Assembly (NCBI RefSeq): GCF_001652915.1
Contig: NZ_BBQI01000095.1
Span: 1 to 64,000, forward strand
Source: Cupriavidus sp. D384
Lineage (GTDB): Bacteria; Pseudomonadota; Gammaproteobacteria; Burkholderiales; Burkholderiaceae
Length of the DNA stretch: 64,000 bases
Direction: 5' to 3'
The notes under the pieces: model-generated
Database searches by the model: none
The model's input: only the letters and a program-made list of their open reading frames with translations
What the model was told of the DNA's origin: nothing
Position numbers and translations under genes: made by a program
Shown: in pieces, positions 36,501 through 45,000 of the stretch
How positions within the stretch are numbered: the stretch's first letter is position 1
How the letters are laid out: each line of letters opens with the position of its first letter

Positions 36501-37070
36501 ATGGATGAAGTGGTCAAGCAAGCCATGGCGAGATGGCCGAACGTGCCCAACTGCTTCGGCTGGCTGGCGCTCGACCGTCGCGGCCAATGGCGCATGCGCA
36601 ACGAGTTCGCGCAGCAGCACGGCCTGTCTGGCGACCCGATCCGCCACGAGGCGCTGATCGGCTTTATCGAGCGCAACTACACGCACGATGGGCACGGCGC
36701 CTGGTATTTCCAGAACGGCCCCCAACGTGTGTTCGTATCGCTGGCGTACGCGCCCTGGATTGCGCGCCTGCACAACGGTGCGCTGACCACGTCCACCGGC
36801 CGCGCCTTCACGCCGGCGGCGTGCTTTGCCGACGAACACGGCAACGTCTTGCTGTCCGGCACTGTGGATGGCGTGGAAGGCGAGCAGGCGGCGCTGCTGC
36901 ATGATCACGATCTCGACGCCTTCAGCACGGCCAGCGACTGGCACGGCGAGGCATGCGGCGCGGTGCTGGGCGTCTTTCGCCATGCCGGGCGCGGTCTCGA
37001 CATCGAGCCCATCGTGGAGGCGGAAGTGCCGAAGCGGTTCGGCTTCGTGCGGGCGCCAGTGGCGGCGTAA
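36501..37070 (+). CDS. Conserved betaproteobacterial protein of unknown function
   Basis: A 189-residue soluble protein. I recognise the pattern KQAMARWPNVPNCFGWLALDRRG, FIERNYTHDGHGAWYFQNGPQRVFV and an acidic-aromatic C-terminal half as belonging to a family of unknown function (one of the DUF294x group; I am not sure of the number). There is no signal peptide, membrane helix or catalytic motif. The start at 36501 is well supported by AAAGGAGA 5 bases upstream. It is the last plus-strand gene of the waaF group and is convergent with the M48 protease gene. Confidence 0.8.
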   Translation: MDEVVKQAMARWPNVPNCFGWLALDRRGQWRMRNEFAQQHGLSGDPIRHEALIGFIERNYTHDGHGAWYFQNGPQRVFVSLAYAPWIARLHNGALTTSTGRAFTPAACFADEHGNVLLSGTVDGVEGEQAALLHDHDLDAFSTASDWHGEACGAVLGVFRHAGRGLDIEPIVEAEVPKRFGFVRAPVAA

Positions 37071-37085
37071 CGCCGCCCCCGGCCG

Positions 37086-38945
37086 CTAGTTCGGCATGCC
37101 CTTGTTGTCCTGCCGGTCTTCCTTGAACTGAAGCTGCAACTGGTGCAGGCGCGCGTCGACTTCCGACAGCGTATAGAAATCGCCATCGCCGGCCTTGCGC
37201 GCGATCTGGAGCTGTTCGATGGCCGCCTGGTACGAGCCGTCCATCGCATACTTCTCGGCCAGCGCCTGATGCTGCTGCAGCCGCTTGCCCTGCGCGGCAT
37301 AGGCACGCGCCAGCAATTCCCACCACTCCGACCGGCCCGTCTCCTCACGCGTGCGCGAGCGCAGGAAGGTCACTGCATCGTCCAGCCTGTTGGCGGCGAG
37401 CAGCGTATCGGCATAGGTCAGCGCGGCCGCGTGCGATAGCGGGAAGGCCTTCAGCGTGGCGGCCGCCTGCGTGAGCGCATCCTGCGAGCGGCCCTCGCTG
37501 CGGGCCAGTTCCACGGCCATCACATCCAGCATCGGCGTACCCGACGTGGCGCCCGGGATCGTGCCGTACAGACGCCGCGCCTCGGCCAGGGCCTTGTCGG
37601 CATCGACAAACCGGCCCAGCTGCTGGCTGGCGAATGCAATGCCGTAATACACCGCCGGCAGCCGTATGGGCGGGGCCTTGGACAACTGCGCCTGGAACGA
37701 GGCCAGCAGGTTGCGCAGGTCGTTCGGCGTGGGCGACTGCAGCACCGCAGCGCGCACACGGGCGAATTCATAGTCGGGCGTATTGCCAACCTTGTGCGCG
37801 ACCACGTGGCGCACGCGATCCTGCATGTCGGCGATACGTTCGGACGTCAACGGGTGGGTGCGCACGTAGGCGGGCACGGAATTGTCCGAGATACCCATCA
37901 CCCGTTGCAGCCGCTGGAAGAAATCGGGCATGCCCTGCGGATCGAAGCCCGCGGCGGTCATGATCTGGAAGCCCACGCGATCCGCCTCGCGTTCGGCGCC
38001 GCGCGAGAACGACAACTGGTTGGCAATGGCCGCGCCCTGCCCGCCCATCGCCAGGGCCGCCGCCGCATCGCCGCTCTTGGTGGCAGCCAGGCCGGCCAGC
38101 ACCATCGACGCCAGCGCAATCCACATCGACTGGTCCTGGCTGGTGATGCCGCGCGCGATGTGCCGCTGCATGACGTGGCCGATTTCGTGGCCCAGCACCG
38201 ACGCCAGTTCGGATTCCGTATCGGACTGGACCAGCAGGCCCGTATGCACGCCGATATAGCCGCCCGGCATCGCAAATGCGTTGATCGAACGGTCGCGCAC
38301 GCCGAACAGCTCGAATCCGGTGGCGAACGTACCCGCCCCGTTGGAGCCTGCAATGTTCATGCGCCGGGCCGCCTGCACCAGACGGTAGCCGAGCGCGTTC
38401 AGGTAGTCGTTCAGCAAGGCGTCCGACACGTAGTCCGGATCGCGCCGGATGCTGCGCATGATGCGGTCGCCGAGCCGCTTTTCCATATCCGGCGACAACG
38501 ACGCCGTGGACGGATCGCCCAGATCGGGCAACTGGATGCCGGCGCTTTCCACCACCGTATTGCCGCTACGCAGGCCGAATTCCGATTTCTGGCCCGCGCG
38601 GACGCTACGGTTGAGGTTGTCGTAGACCTGGTCACTGACCGCGCTGTTCAGGGTGGGCACGGGGGCCGAAACCGGCGAGGTTTGCGATGCCGATCCCCCC
38701 GATGTGGCCGTGGCCAGCTTCGCATTGGCAGCCGCAGCGGCACTGGTCCGGCCCGGCTGCGCTGTCGTTGTGCCAGGGGTCGTGGTGGACGCCCCCTGCG
38801 GCCATGCGGGCGCCGCCATGGTCAGCACGAGCACAGCCGCGACTGCGCGCGTCAGATGTGACGCACGGACGGCAGGCACGGCGGGCTTCTGGGCGCGGGC
38901 ACTCGACCGGACGGGCAGGCGGCGAGGCCAGGATGTCTTGGGCAT
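37086..38945 (-). CDS. M48-family periplasmic metalloprotease with TPR domain (BepA-like)
   Basis: Zinc peptidase of 619 residues, by resemblance a BepA/YfgC-type protease that helps outer-membrane protein assembly. After a long basic N-region, a hydrophobic signal segment (AVAAVLVLTMAAPAWPQ) directs export. The active-site motif is GHEIGHVMQRH (HEXXH). Next come the third-ligand region SRGAEREADRVGF and THPLTSERIADMQ. The C-terminal 200 residues are helical repeats resembling TPRs, ending in a short coiled segment rich in Gln and Lys. The start at 38945 is chosen to give a normal signal peptide; the open frame reaches 39083. Confidence 0.93.
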   Translation of the reverse strand: MPKTSWPRRLPVRSSARAQKPAVPAVRASHLTRAVAAVLVLTMAAPAWPQGASTTTPGTTTAQPGRTSAAAAANAKLATATSGGSASQTSPVSAPVPTLNSAVSDQVYDNLNRSVRAGQKSEFGLRSGNTVVESAGIQLPDLGDPSTASLSPDMEKRLGDRIMRSIRRDPDYVSDALLNDYLNALGYRLVQAARRMNIAGSNGAGTFATGFELFGVRDRSINAFAMPGGYIGVHTGLLVQSDTESELASVLGHEIGHVMQRHIARGITSQDQSMWIALASMVLAGLAATKSGDAAAALAMGGQGAAIANQLSFSRGAEREADRVGFQIMTAAGFDPQGMPDFFQRLQRVMGISDNSVPAYVRTHPLTSERIADMQDRVRHVVAHKVGNTPDYEFARVRAAVLQSPTPNDLRNLLASFQAQLSKAPPIRLPAVYYGIAFASQQLGRFVDADKALAEARRLYGTIPGATSGTPMLDVMAVELARSEGRSQDALTQAAATLKAFPLSHAAALTYADTLLAANRLDDAVTFLRSRTREETGRSEWWELLARAYAAQGKRLQQHQALAEKYAMDGSYQAAIEQLQIARKAGDGDFYTLSEVDARLHQLQLQFKEDRQDNKGMPN

Positions 38946-39081
38946 GTTGCTATGATAGCGGCCTCTGGATGCCGTTCCCATCGGGCAAGCCCCAGCGCCG
39001 GCCACCGTTGTTTTGGGCCACGTTCCCTGCCCCGTTGCGACCGCCCCGTTCACCCCTTTCCCCCAGCCTTCCTTTGCCGCC

Positions 39082-39558
39082 ATGAGTCAGCTCACCCACT
39101 TCGACACCGCCGGCCAGGCCCACATGGTCGACGTCGGCAACAAGACCAGCACCCATCGCGTAGCCGTAGCCACCGGCACGATCACGATGCTGCCCGAAAC
39201 CTTCGCGCTGGTCCGTGACGGCACCGCCAGGAAGGGCGACGTGCTCGGCATTGCCCGCGTGGCAGCCATCATGGCGACCAAGCGCACAGCCGACCTGATT
39301 CCGCTATGCCACCCCATCGGCCTGACCCGCGTGGCAGTGGACTTCGCGCTCGACGAACCCAGCTCGACCATCGCCTGCGTGGTGCGCACCGAAACCCACG
39401 GCCAGACCGGCGTGGAGATGGAAGCCCTGACCGGCGTACAGGTGGCCCTGCTGACGATCTACGACATGTGCAAGGCCGTGGACCGGGGCATGGTGATGGG
39501 CAACGTGAAGCTGCTGGAAAAGCATGGCGGGAAGTCGGGGGATTGGGTGGCGGCGTAA
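39082..39558 (+). CDS. moaC: Cyclic pyranopterin monophosphate synthase
   Basis: Molybdenum cofactor synthesis enzyme converting the MoaA product to cyclic pyranopterin monophosphate. The 158 residues are the usual length. Conserved parts are LTHFDTAGQAHMVDVGNKT at the N-terminus, IPLCHPIGLTRV, the GVEMEALTGVQVALLTIYDM core and the C-terminal KHGGKSGDW. The ATG at 39082 matches the family start; the upstream extension is not coding. It is divergent from the M48 gene, with 136 bases between start codons, and has no other moa gene in this window. Confidence 0.95.
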   Translation: MSQLTHFDTAGQAHMVDVGNKTSTHRVAVATGTITMLPETFALVRDGTARKGDVLGIARVAAIMATKRTADLIPLCHPIGLTRVAVDFALDEPSSTIACVVRTETHGQTGVEMEALTGVQVALLTIYDMCKAVDRGMVMGNVKLLEKHGGKSGDWVAA

Positions 39559-39801
39559 GCCAGTCCCGAAACAGCATGTTCCGATTCAGAAGCTCCGTGT
39601 CGCGCTCCCGTCACGCGTCCGTGCCGGCACTTGGGCCTTGTTCGTCCCGCCCGTAATAAAGGTAACGTCACATTTCCGGATGTCCCGAAATGCCCCTGCC
39701 AGCGGCAAATTGATATTCAATGCAAGACATGACGGTTGCCGTCAGTCGTCCGACTGCAAGGTTCGGACGTTAAGCATTGGCAGGAACTCGAGGTACACAT
39801 C

Positions 39802-40260
39802 ATGAACGGGCGCAAGCTCTGCCAGATTGTTCTGGCAATGGCCGCGATGGGCGCGGCGGGGTACAGCACGACAACGCTGGCCCATGGGTATTACCACGGC
39901 GGGCATGCCCGCGTGGGTGTCGGTGTCTATGTGGGACCCGGCTGGGGTTGGGGTCCGGGATGGGGCCCTGGCTGGTACCCATATGGCCCGTACTACGCTC
40001 CCGGCTACTATCCGGGCTACTATCCATCACCCGCCGTGGCAGCGCCGCCGGCGGAACCGCCGCAATACATCGAACAGGGCAGCGACGGCAATCCGGCCGT
40101 GACCGATGGGTCGTCGCCTAACGCCTGGTGGTACCACTGCGCCCGGCCCGACGGCTATTTTCCTTATGTGAAGGAATGCCCTGGCGGCTGGCAGCGCGAG
40201 CAGCCCCATGCACCCTCTTCGTCCGCGCCCGTTCCTGCTGCACCTGGAGTTACGTCATGA
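39802..40260 (+). CDS. Exported Gly/Tyr/Trp/Pro-rich protein (YXWGXW-like)
   Basis: A 152-residue protein with a signal peptide (residues about 1-28, ending TTLAHG) and a repetitive centre alternating Gly, Tyr, Trp and Pro (GPGWGWGPGWGPGWYPYGPYY, then APGYYPGYYPSP). A conserved tail carries WWYHCARPDGYFPYVKECPGGW with two cysteines. Small proteins of this sort are common in Burkholderiaceae envelopes, and their role is unknown. Its stop overlaps the ATG of the next gene (ATGA), so the pair is translationally coupled. The upstream 243 bases have an ATTGA-TAT-TCAAT dyad near 39709. Confidence 0.82.
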   Translation: MNGRKLCQIVLAMAAMGAAGYSTTTLAHGYYHGGHARVGVGVYVGPGWGWGPGWGPGWYPYGPYYAPGYYPGYYPSPAVAAPPAEPPQYIEQGSDGNPAVTDGSSPNAWWYHCARPDGYFPYVKECPGGWQREQPHAPSSSAPVPAAPGVTS

Positions 40261-40781
40261 GATTGCGTTCGTTGAGTCTGCTGATCGCGGCATCGCTGGG
40301 CCTGGGTGCCTGCGCGGTGATGCCTTCGGGCCCGAGCGTGATGGCGCTTCCGGGCACCACCAAGACGTTCGACCAGTTCCGCGGTGACGACTACAACTGC
40401 CGGCAGTTCGCCTTCGGGCAGGTCGGCGGCACCACGCCGCAGCAGAACGCCAACGCGGCGGCCGTGGGCAGCGCCGTGGTCGGCACCGCGCTGGGCGCGG
40501 CGGCAGGCGCCGCGTTCGGTGGCGGCCAGGGTGCCGCCGTGGGCGCCGGCGTCGGCCTGCTGACGGGGTCGGCGGTCGGGGCCGGCAATTCGTACAACGC
40601 TGGCTACGGCTCGCAGCGTGCGTATGACGCCGCCTATGTCCAGTGCATGTACGCCAGCGGCAACCGCGTGCCCGTCTATGGGCAGATGGTGACAGCGCAA
40701 CCGCCCGCACGTGCAGCGATGCCACCACCCAACTACCAGCCGTACTATCCGCCCCCGCCTCCGCCGGGCTACGTACGCTGA
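40257..40781 (+). CDS. Glycine-zipper lipoprotein
   Basis: A 174-residue predicted lipoprotein: signal MRLRSLSLLIAASLGLGAC with the acylated cysteine at residue 19. The middle holds a glycine-zipper hydrophobic stretch (AAVGSAVVGTALGAAAGAAF, then GGGQGAAVGAGVGLLTGSAVG), which could insert into or pack against membranes. A C-terminal Pro/Tyr-rich tail (PPPNYQPYYPPPPPPGY) follows. It is coupled to the preceding secreted protein and probably acts with it at the cell surface; function unknown. It is convergent with the pglL-like gene, 7 bases between stops. Confidence 0.82.
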   Translation: MRLRSLSLLIAASLGLGACAVMPSGPSVMALPGTTKTFDQFRGDDYNCRQFAFGQVGGTTPQQNANAAAVGSAVVGTALGAAAGAAFGGGQGAAVGAGVGLLTGSAVGAGNSYNAGYGSQRAYDAAYVQCMYASGNRVPVYGQMVTAQPPARAAMPPPNYQPYYPPPPPPGYVR

Positions 40782-40788
40782 TCCAGTC

Positions 40789-42603
40789 CTAGTTGACCTG
40801 CGACGTGCGGTGCTGACCGCGCTGGACGCGCAGGTGCACCCACGCGCAGAACTCGCGCGGGCGGCGATCGGCGCCCAGCGCATCGCAATCGCGCGATAGC
40901 GCGGCGAACTGCGCCGCCTCATCCCCCTGGTAGTAATAGCGCAGACGTTCCATCCAGAGCCGGGCGCGCGCCTGCTCGCCAGTCAGTGCAAGCAGCCATG
41001 CGCTGCGGCGGATCAGGTTGGGCGTGGGCAGCAGGTGCAACGCGTCGACATGACCCGGCAGCAGACCGGCTGCGCTATCAGGGGTGATGGTCATATGCTC
41101 GGCGACGTCCGATGCAGCATGCTGGCGGAACCAGTAACGGGGCATCGGCAAGGCATCGCGATGCGCGTCGCTCGCATATTCCCGCGCCTCCACGCGCTTG
41201 TAGTCCTGCCACAGTGTGACGAGCGCCACCGCCGCCACCGCCACGAACGCCAGACTCGCCACCATCGCGCCGCCACGTGGCAGCGGCCGGCCGAAGCCCG
41301 ACGGCTCCGCCCAGGCCAGCAGGAAGCAGAACGGCAGAAAGAAATACACATAGTGCAGCGGGTACTCCAGCATCGAGTGCGCCACGAGCATGGCAAGCCA
41401 GATCAGCACCGGCACCGCCATGCTTCGCTCGGCCGCGTTGCCACGCCAGATGCGGTCACGGATCACACGCCAGAACCATGCCGCCAGCACAAGCACGACA
41501 CCAACGGTGCCAACCGCGCCCGTCTTCGCCAGAAGATCAAGCATCGCGTTATGCGCATGCAGCGACATTTCCGCCACCACCTGCACTTGCGACGCCACCT
41601 GGAACTGCGCCCATCCAAACTCGCCGTAGCCAACGCCCAGCCACGGATGCGCATGGAACATTGCCAGCGCCTGTGACCACAGTGCACCGCGATAGGAAAT
41701 CTGGTTGCCCGACTGCAACTGTGACACGGTGTCGAACAACCGCCAGTCGAACGCCTGCCCCGCCATCTTGATGGCCGGCTGCAGCACCACGATGCCCACG
41801 ACCAGCAGCACGGCAGCGGCGACCAGGCCAGGGGCCCGATGCATCGGGCTGGCGCCGCGCGGCGTGCCGCGTGCCATGGCGGCCGCCAGCAGCGCGTAGA
41901 CGGCCGTCAGCCCGACATGCACCAGGCCGGTTCGCGACCCGGACAGCACGATGCCGCTTTCCAGCAACGCCGTTGCCACCAGCCAGGACGGAAACTGCAG
42001 CCAGCTGCGCGTTGCCAGCCAGATGGCAGCCGCCAGCGCCAGGCCATTGAGTGTCGCCTGATGGTTAGGCTGATTCAGATTCCCCCAGAGCCGGCGGTTG
42101 GTGTCGTAGAAATACTCCGACACCAGCCCGAATACCTGGTCTTCCATGTGAAAGACCTGCACCCACTGCGCCAGGGTACCCAGCAGCCCCGCCACCAGAA
42201 AGGCGATGGCCAGCGCATCGACGATGCTGGCCCGACGATCCACCGACGATGCCTGGCCCATGCGCCAGGCGCCCAGCATCACGGCCGCGCCCAGCGCCAG
42301 CACCATTTGCGTGGTCAGGCGGCTGCCGGAGACATCGGCCATGCCCGATGCCGCCTGCAGCAGCGTGGTCGCAATCAGCCAGAGCGGAAAGGCCACCACC
42401 CACGGAAACGCCTTGCGTGGCCGCGAGCCCGACACATCGACGCGCACCAGCGCCAGCACGGCCACCAGCGCCACGCCAAGCAGCGCCGCCGTCCATTCGC
42501 CAAAGAACGTCGCCAGCGGCAGCGTATGCCGCGAGACCAGAAACGGGAGGGTGAAGGCAACGACAATTGCCGTCGCGGGAAGCGTGGCTCGGTGCAGCGG
42601 CAT
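40789..42603 (-). CDS. PglL/TfpO-type pilin O-oligosaccharyltransferase (Wzy/O-antigen-ligase superfamily)
   Basis: Integral membrane protein of 604 residues with 10 or more helices, transferring lipid-linked glycan to protein in the periplasm. The family mark is RRLWGNLNQPNHQATLNGLA, near residue 172. Conserved positions of the Wzy_C periplasmic loop include SGSRTGL and HAHPWLGVGYGEFGWAQF with HAHNAMLDLL. A C-terminal soluble part follows (DYKRVEAREYASDAHRDALP). The start at 42603 is preferred because the longer frame lacks a plausible N-terminus. Position directly downstream of two pilin genes on the same strand makes pilin the likely substrate. Confidence 0.87.
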   Translation of the reverse strand: MPLHRATLPATAIVVAFTLPFLVSRHTLPLATFFGEWTAALLGVALVAVLALVRVDVSGSRPRKAFPWVVAFPLWLIATTLLQAASGMADVSGSRLTTQMVLALGAAVMLGAWRMGQASSVDRRASIVDALAIAFLVAGLLGTLAQWVQVFHMEDQVFGLVSEYFYDTNRRLWGNLNQPNHQATLNGLALAAAIWLATRSWLQFPSWLVATALLESGIVLSGSRTGLVHVGLTAVYALLAAAMARGTPRGASPMHRAPGLVAAAVLLVVGIVVLQPAIKMAGQAFDWRLFDTVSQLQSGNQISYRGALWSQALAMFHAHPWLGVGYGEFGWAQFQVASQVQVVAEMSLHAHNAMLDLLAKTGAVGTVGVVLVLAAWFWRVIRDRIWRGNAAERSMAVPVLIWLAMLVAHSMLEYPLHYVYFFLPFCFLLAWAEPSGFGRPLPRGGAMVASLAFVAVAAVALVTLWQDYKRVEAREYASDAHRDALPMPRYWFRQHAASDVAEHMTITPDSAAGLLPGHVDALHLLPTPNLIRRSAWLLALTGEQARARLWMERLRYYYQGDEAAQFAALSRDCDALGADRRPREFCAWVHLRVQRGQHRTSQVN

Positions 42604-42759
42604 GCGCGCAGGGGGCTCAAGGAGACAAAGGCGCCATGATAGCGTGGCGGCCTGCGCCGATGGGGCAGAACCGCTCCCGCACACCTCGGTCACCCCATCT
42701 GGGACGCACGGACCGGCCCGGATCGACCGGCCCGCGATGCTGGGCGACTATGTCCTGCA

Positions 42760-43245
42760 TCAAGCCTTCTTGGCTGCTCCCTTGCATGCCTGCGGCAGGA
42801 AACGCTGCGCAATCTTGTCTGAATCGCACTTCCACTTGATTGAGCCCTTGTCCGCGTTGTCCATCGTCAGCGTCATGGTCTTGCCTTTCAGCTCCTTGGA
42901 CACGCCAGACTGCCTGAATGTCGCGATGATCGTGCAGTTGCCCTTGTCATTGGCCGTGCCGCCAACGTTCACGCGCTCCACGTACTTGCCGTTGATATCG
43001 GCCGCAGCCGGTATGCCATCTGCCATTTCGTTGGCGTTGTTCGGGCAATTGCCGGATTGCGAGAACGTTTCCGTTACCGATACCTTCTGCCCCGACGCCA
43101 GTGTCAGCCCCTCGGATATCTGCGCCCGTGCGATGTAGTCCTGGTACTGCGGAATGGCAATCGCCGCCAGGATGCCGATGATCGCGACGACGATCATCAG
43201 CTCGATCAGCGTGAAGCCGGCGTGGCGACCCTTTTGGTAATGCAT
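42760..43245 (-). CDS. pilA: Type IV pilin, PilA-like (second of pair)
   Basis: Major-type pilin precursor of 161 residues. The leader peptide is 10 residues and ends at Gly before FTLIELMIVVAIIGILAAIA, the prepilin-peptidase (PilD) site followed by the N-terminal alpha helix with the conserved Glu5. Four cysteines (in GNCPNN, GNCTII, WKCDSD and QACKG) may form two disulfides of the D-region. The ribosome site AAGGGG lies 6 bases ahead. It is paralogous to the pilin upstream (shared FTLIEL helix, TLTM.NADKGS..WKC). The 269 bases between them have room for a separate promoter. Confidence 0.93.
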   Translation of the reverse strand: MHYQKGRHAGFTLIELMIVVAIIGILAAIAIPQYQDYIARAQISEGLTLASGQKVSVTETFSQSGNCPNNANEMADGIPAAADINGKYVERVNVGGTANDKGNCTIIATFRQSGVSKELKGKTMTLTMDNADKGSIKWKCDSDKIAQRFLPQACKGAAKKA

Positions 43246-43514
43246 GTTGACCCCTTCTGAAGTTGTTGGAATGGCATTGCGCCGGCAGCCGCCAGGGCCA
43301 TCGGCACGGCCATCTTCGGGGGAGTCGCGTCGCCTCCGGATTGATTCAGGACAAGGCGGCAAACATCGTTGCAATCGCAGGCAGATGCAGTCGATTCGAT
43401 ACGAATTGCCGCGCTCAGTGGTTTCCCGGACGCGGCTCGGAACACGCCGAACCGCGCCCGGGGTTGGCACAGCTAGCCACCGCCAGGCACGTCCTCACCT
43501 GCCTGGCCTGGCGC

Positions 43515-44039
43515 TCATTCCGCCGCGGCCTTCGTCAGTTGGGTGCAGGCCTGCGGCAAGTACTTCTTGTCGGCCGACGATTCGCACTTCCACGTCACCG
43601 AGCCCTTGTCCGCGTTGCCCATGGTCAGCGTCACGGATTTGCCGGTCAGGCCCTTGGCGATACCACTATCCTTGAAGTTCGCGGTGATCGTGCAGCCGCC
43701 AGCGTCGGTGGCGGTGCCCCCGACCTGCACGCTGCTGATGTAGCTGCCGGATATGTCGGTCGAAGCCGGGATGCCGCCGGCTCCCCCACTGGCGTTGCTG
43801 GGACAGCTGCCCGAGTTGGAGAAAGCCTCCGTCACCGGTGCCTTCTGCCCCGACGCCAGGTTGACCCCTTCAGAGAACTGCGAGCGCGCCACATAGTCCT
43901 GGTACTGCGGAACGGCGATGCCCGCCAGGATGCCGATGATGGCCACCACGATCATCAGTTCGATCAGCGTGAAGCCGTGTTGCGCACGGCCGGCGGCGCG
44001 GTGGGCACCGCGATGGATGGCGTTCGGATTGCGTTGCAT
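43515..44039 (-). CDS. pilA: Type IV pilin, PilA-like (first of pair), long leader
   Basis: Pilin precursor of 174 residues. The cleavage motif HG-FTLIELMIVVAIIGILAGIA is preceded by a basic leader of 22 residues, about twice the length in the second pilin; the start is fixed by AAAGGG just upstream, so the long leader looks real. Mature features parallel the other pilin, with four cysteines (SCPSN, GCTI, WKCES, QACTQ) and an Ala/Ser/Gly-rich central loop, which is a plausible O-glycosylation target for the neighbouring PglL-like enzyme. Confidence 0.93.
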   Translation of the reverse strand: MQRNPNAIHRGAHRAAGRAQHGFTLIELMIVVAIIGILAGIAVPQYQDYVARSQFSEGVNLASGQKAPVTEAFSNSGSCPSNASGGAGGIPASTDISGSYISSVQVGGTATDAGGCTITANFKDSGIAKGLTGKSVTLTMGNADKGSVTWKCESSADKKYLPQACTQLTKAAAE

Positions 44040-44148
44040 ATTGACCCTTTCGTTGTCGTCGTGAAATCGACGTGTTGAATTGGAAGTTCAGCCGCGCGTG
44101 GCTGGGGTCATGATCGGGAGAACACTGGCGAGGCGCCAATGACCTCGG

Positions 44149-44176
44149 ACAATTCCCACAGAAATGTGGGAATTGT
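44149..44176. promoter_or_regulatory. Perfect 12-base inverted repeat upstream of the pilin pair
   Basis: Arms acaattcccaca (44149-44160) and tgtgggaattgt (44165-44176) around a gaaa loop. It lies about 110 bases upstream of the first pilin's ATG, on the opposite side from the terC terminator. There is no T-run, so it is unlikely to be a terminator; it could be an operator or a hairpin in the leader RNA. Confidence 0.55.
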
Positions 44177-44225
44177 TTGGAAATCCGCAGGAGTCCGTGG
44201 CGCGGACGCTGCAGTTCCGGTGTTG

Positions 44226-44264
44226 TAAAAACAAAACGGGCGACCCGTGGTGGGTCGCCCGTTT
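44226..44264 (-). terminator. Rho-independent terminator of the terC-family gene
   Basis: Thirteen-base perfect stem: aaacgggcgaccc (44234-44246) pairs with gggtcgcccgttt (44252-44264). On the minus strand it is followed by a T-rich tract (TTTTGTTTTT). It sits 40 bases past the terC-family stop and separates that gene from the pilin pair. Confidence 0.85.
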
Positions 44265-44304
44265 CAGGCTCGCGATGCTACTTCTGTATTGCCCGATACT
44301 GTCG

Positions 44305-45000
44305 TCAGGCGGTCTGTGCGCTACGGCGGCGCATCAGCTTGCCGATCAGCACGACCAGCACGGCGCCAATCACGCCGAACACCAGGTGTGCGTGCGGCAC
44401 GTGAATCTGGAACCACTCGGCATCCACCGGATCGCTGACCAGCATTTCGCCAGCCAGGTAGCCCAGCAGCGCGGCGCCCAGCACGATGATGATCGGGAAG
44501 CGCTCCATCACCTTGAGCAGCAGCGTGCTGCCGAAGACGATCAGCGGAATCGACAGGCCCAGGCCGATGATCAGCAGCATCAGCTGGCTACCCTCGGGGC
44601 CCTTCTGCGCGGCGGCGGCCACGGCCACCACGTTGTCCAGCGACATGACCAGGTCGGCGATCAGGATCGTGCGGATCGCGGCCCAGATGTTGTCCTTGGC
44701 GTCATGACCATCTTCGTCGTCATCGCCGGTCAGCAGTTGCACGCCGATGTAGACCAGCAGGACGGCGCCCACGATCTTCAGGTACGGCAGGCTCAGCAGC
44801 TTGACGGCTGCCACAGTCAGCACCACCCGCATGATGATGGCGGCGGCGCTACCCCAGAAAATGGCCTTCTTCTGCTGGGCGGGGGGCAGGTTGCGCGATG
44901 CGAGCGCAATCACCACTGCGTTATCGCCCGACAGGACGATATTGGTCAGGATGATCGACCCCAGCGCAATCCAGAACGTGCTGCTGGACAACAATTCCAC
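44305..45000 (-). CDS. TerC-family integral membrane protein
   Basis: A 231-residue protein with about seven membrane helices. The TerC signature acidic helices are SIILTNIVLSGDNAVVIALASRNL and LIADLVMSLDNVVAVAAAAQ, whose buried aspartates are thought to bind metal. TerC-like proteins are linked to tellurite resistance and manganese export or metal loading of secreted proteins; the exact role here is unknown. A hydrophilic loop (TGDDDEDGHDAKDN) lies mid-protein. It is monocistronic, with a terminator downstream and two ATGTC dyads upstream. Confidence 0.9.
   Translation of the reverse strand: MELLSSSTFWIALGSIILTNIVLSGDNAVVIALASRNLPPAQQKKAIFWGSAAAIIMRVVLTVAAVKLLSLPYLKIVGAVLLVYIGVQLLTGDDDEDGHDAKDNIWAAIRTILIADLVMSLDNVVAVAAAAQKGPEGSQLMLLIIGLGLSIPLIVFGSTLLLKVMERFPIIIVLGAALLGYLAGEMLVSDPVDAEWFQIHVPHAHLVFGVIGAVLVVLIGKLMRRRSAQTA

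Noticed and set aside
43200..43500. Small coding frames between the two pilin genes
   Set aside because: The open frames are upstream extensions of the second pilin or antisense text, without ribosome sites or family resemblance.
44040..44240. Sigma-54 promoter for the pilin genes
   Set aside because: TGGCGC occurs on the minus strand but is not followed by TTGC at the required spacing, so the -24/-12 pattern is not met.
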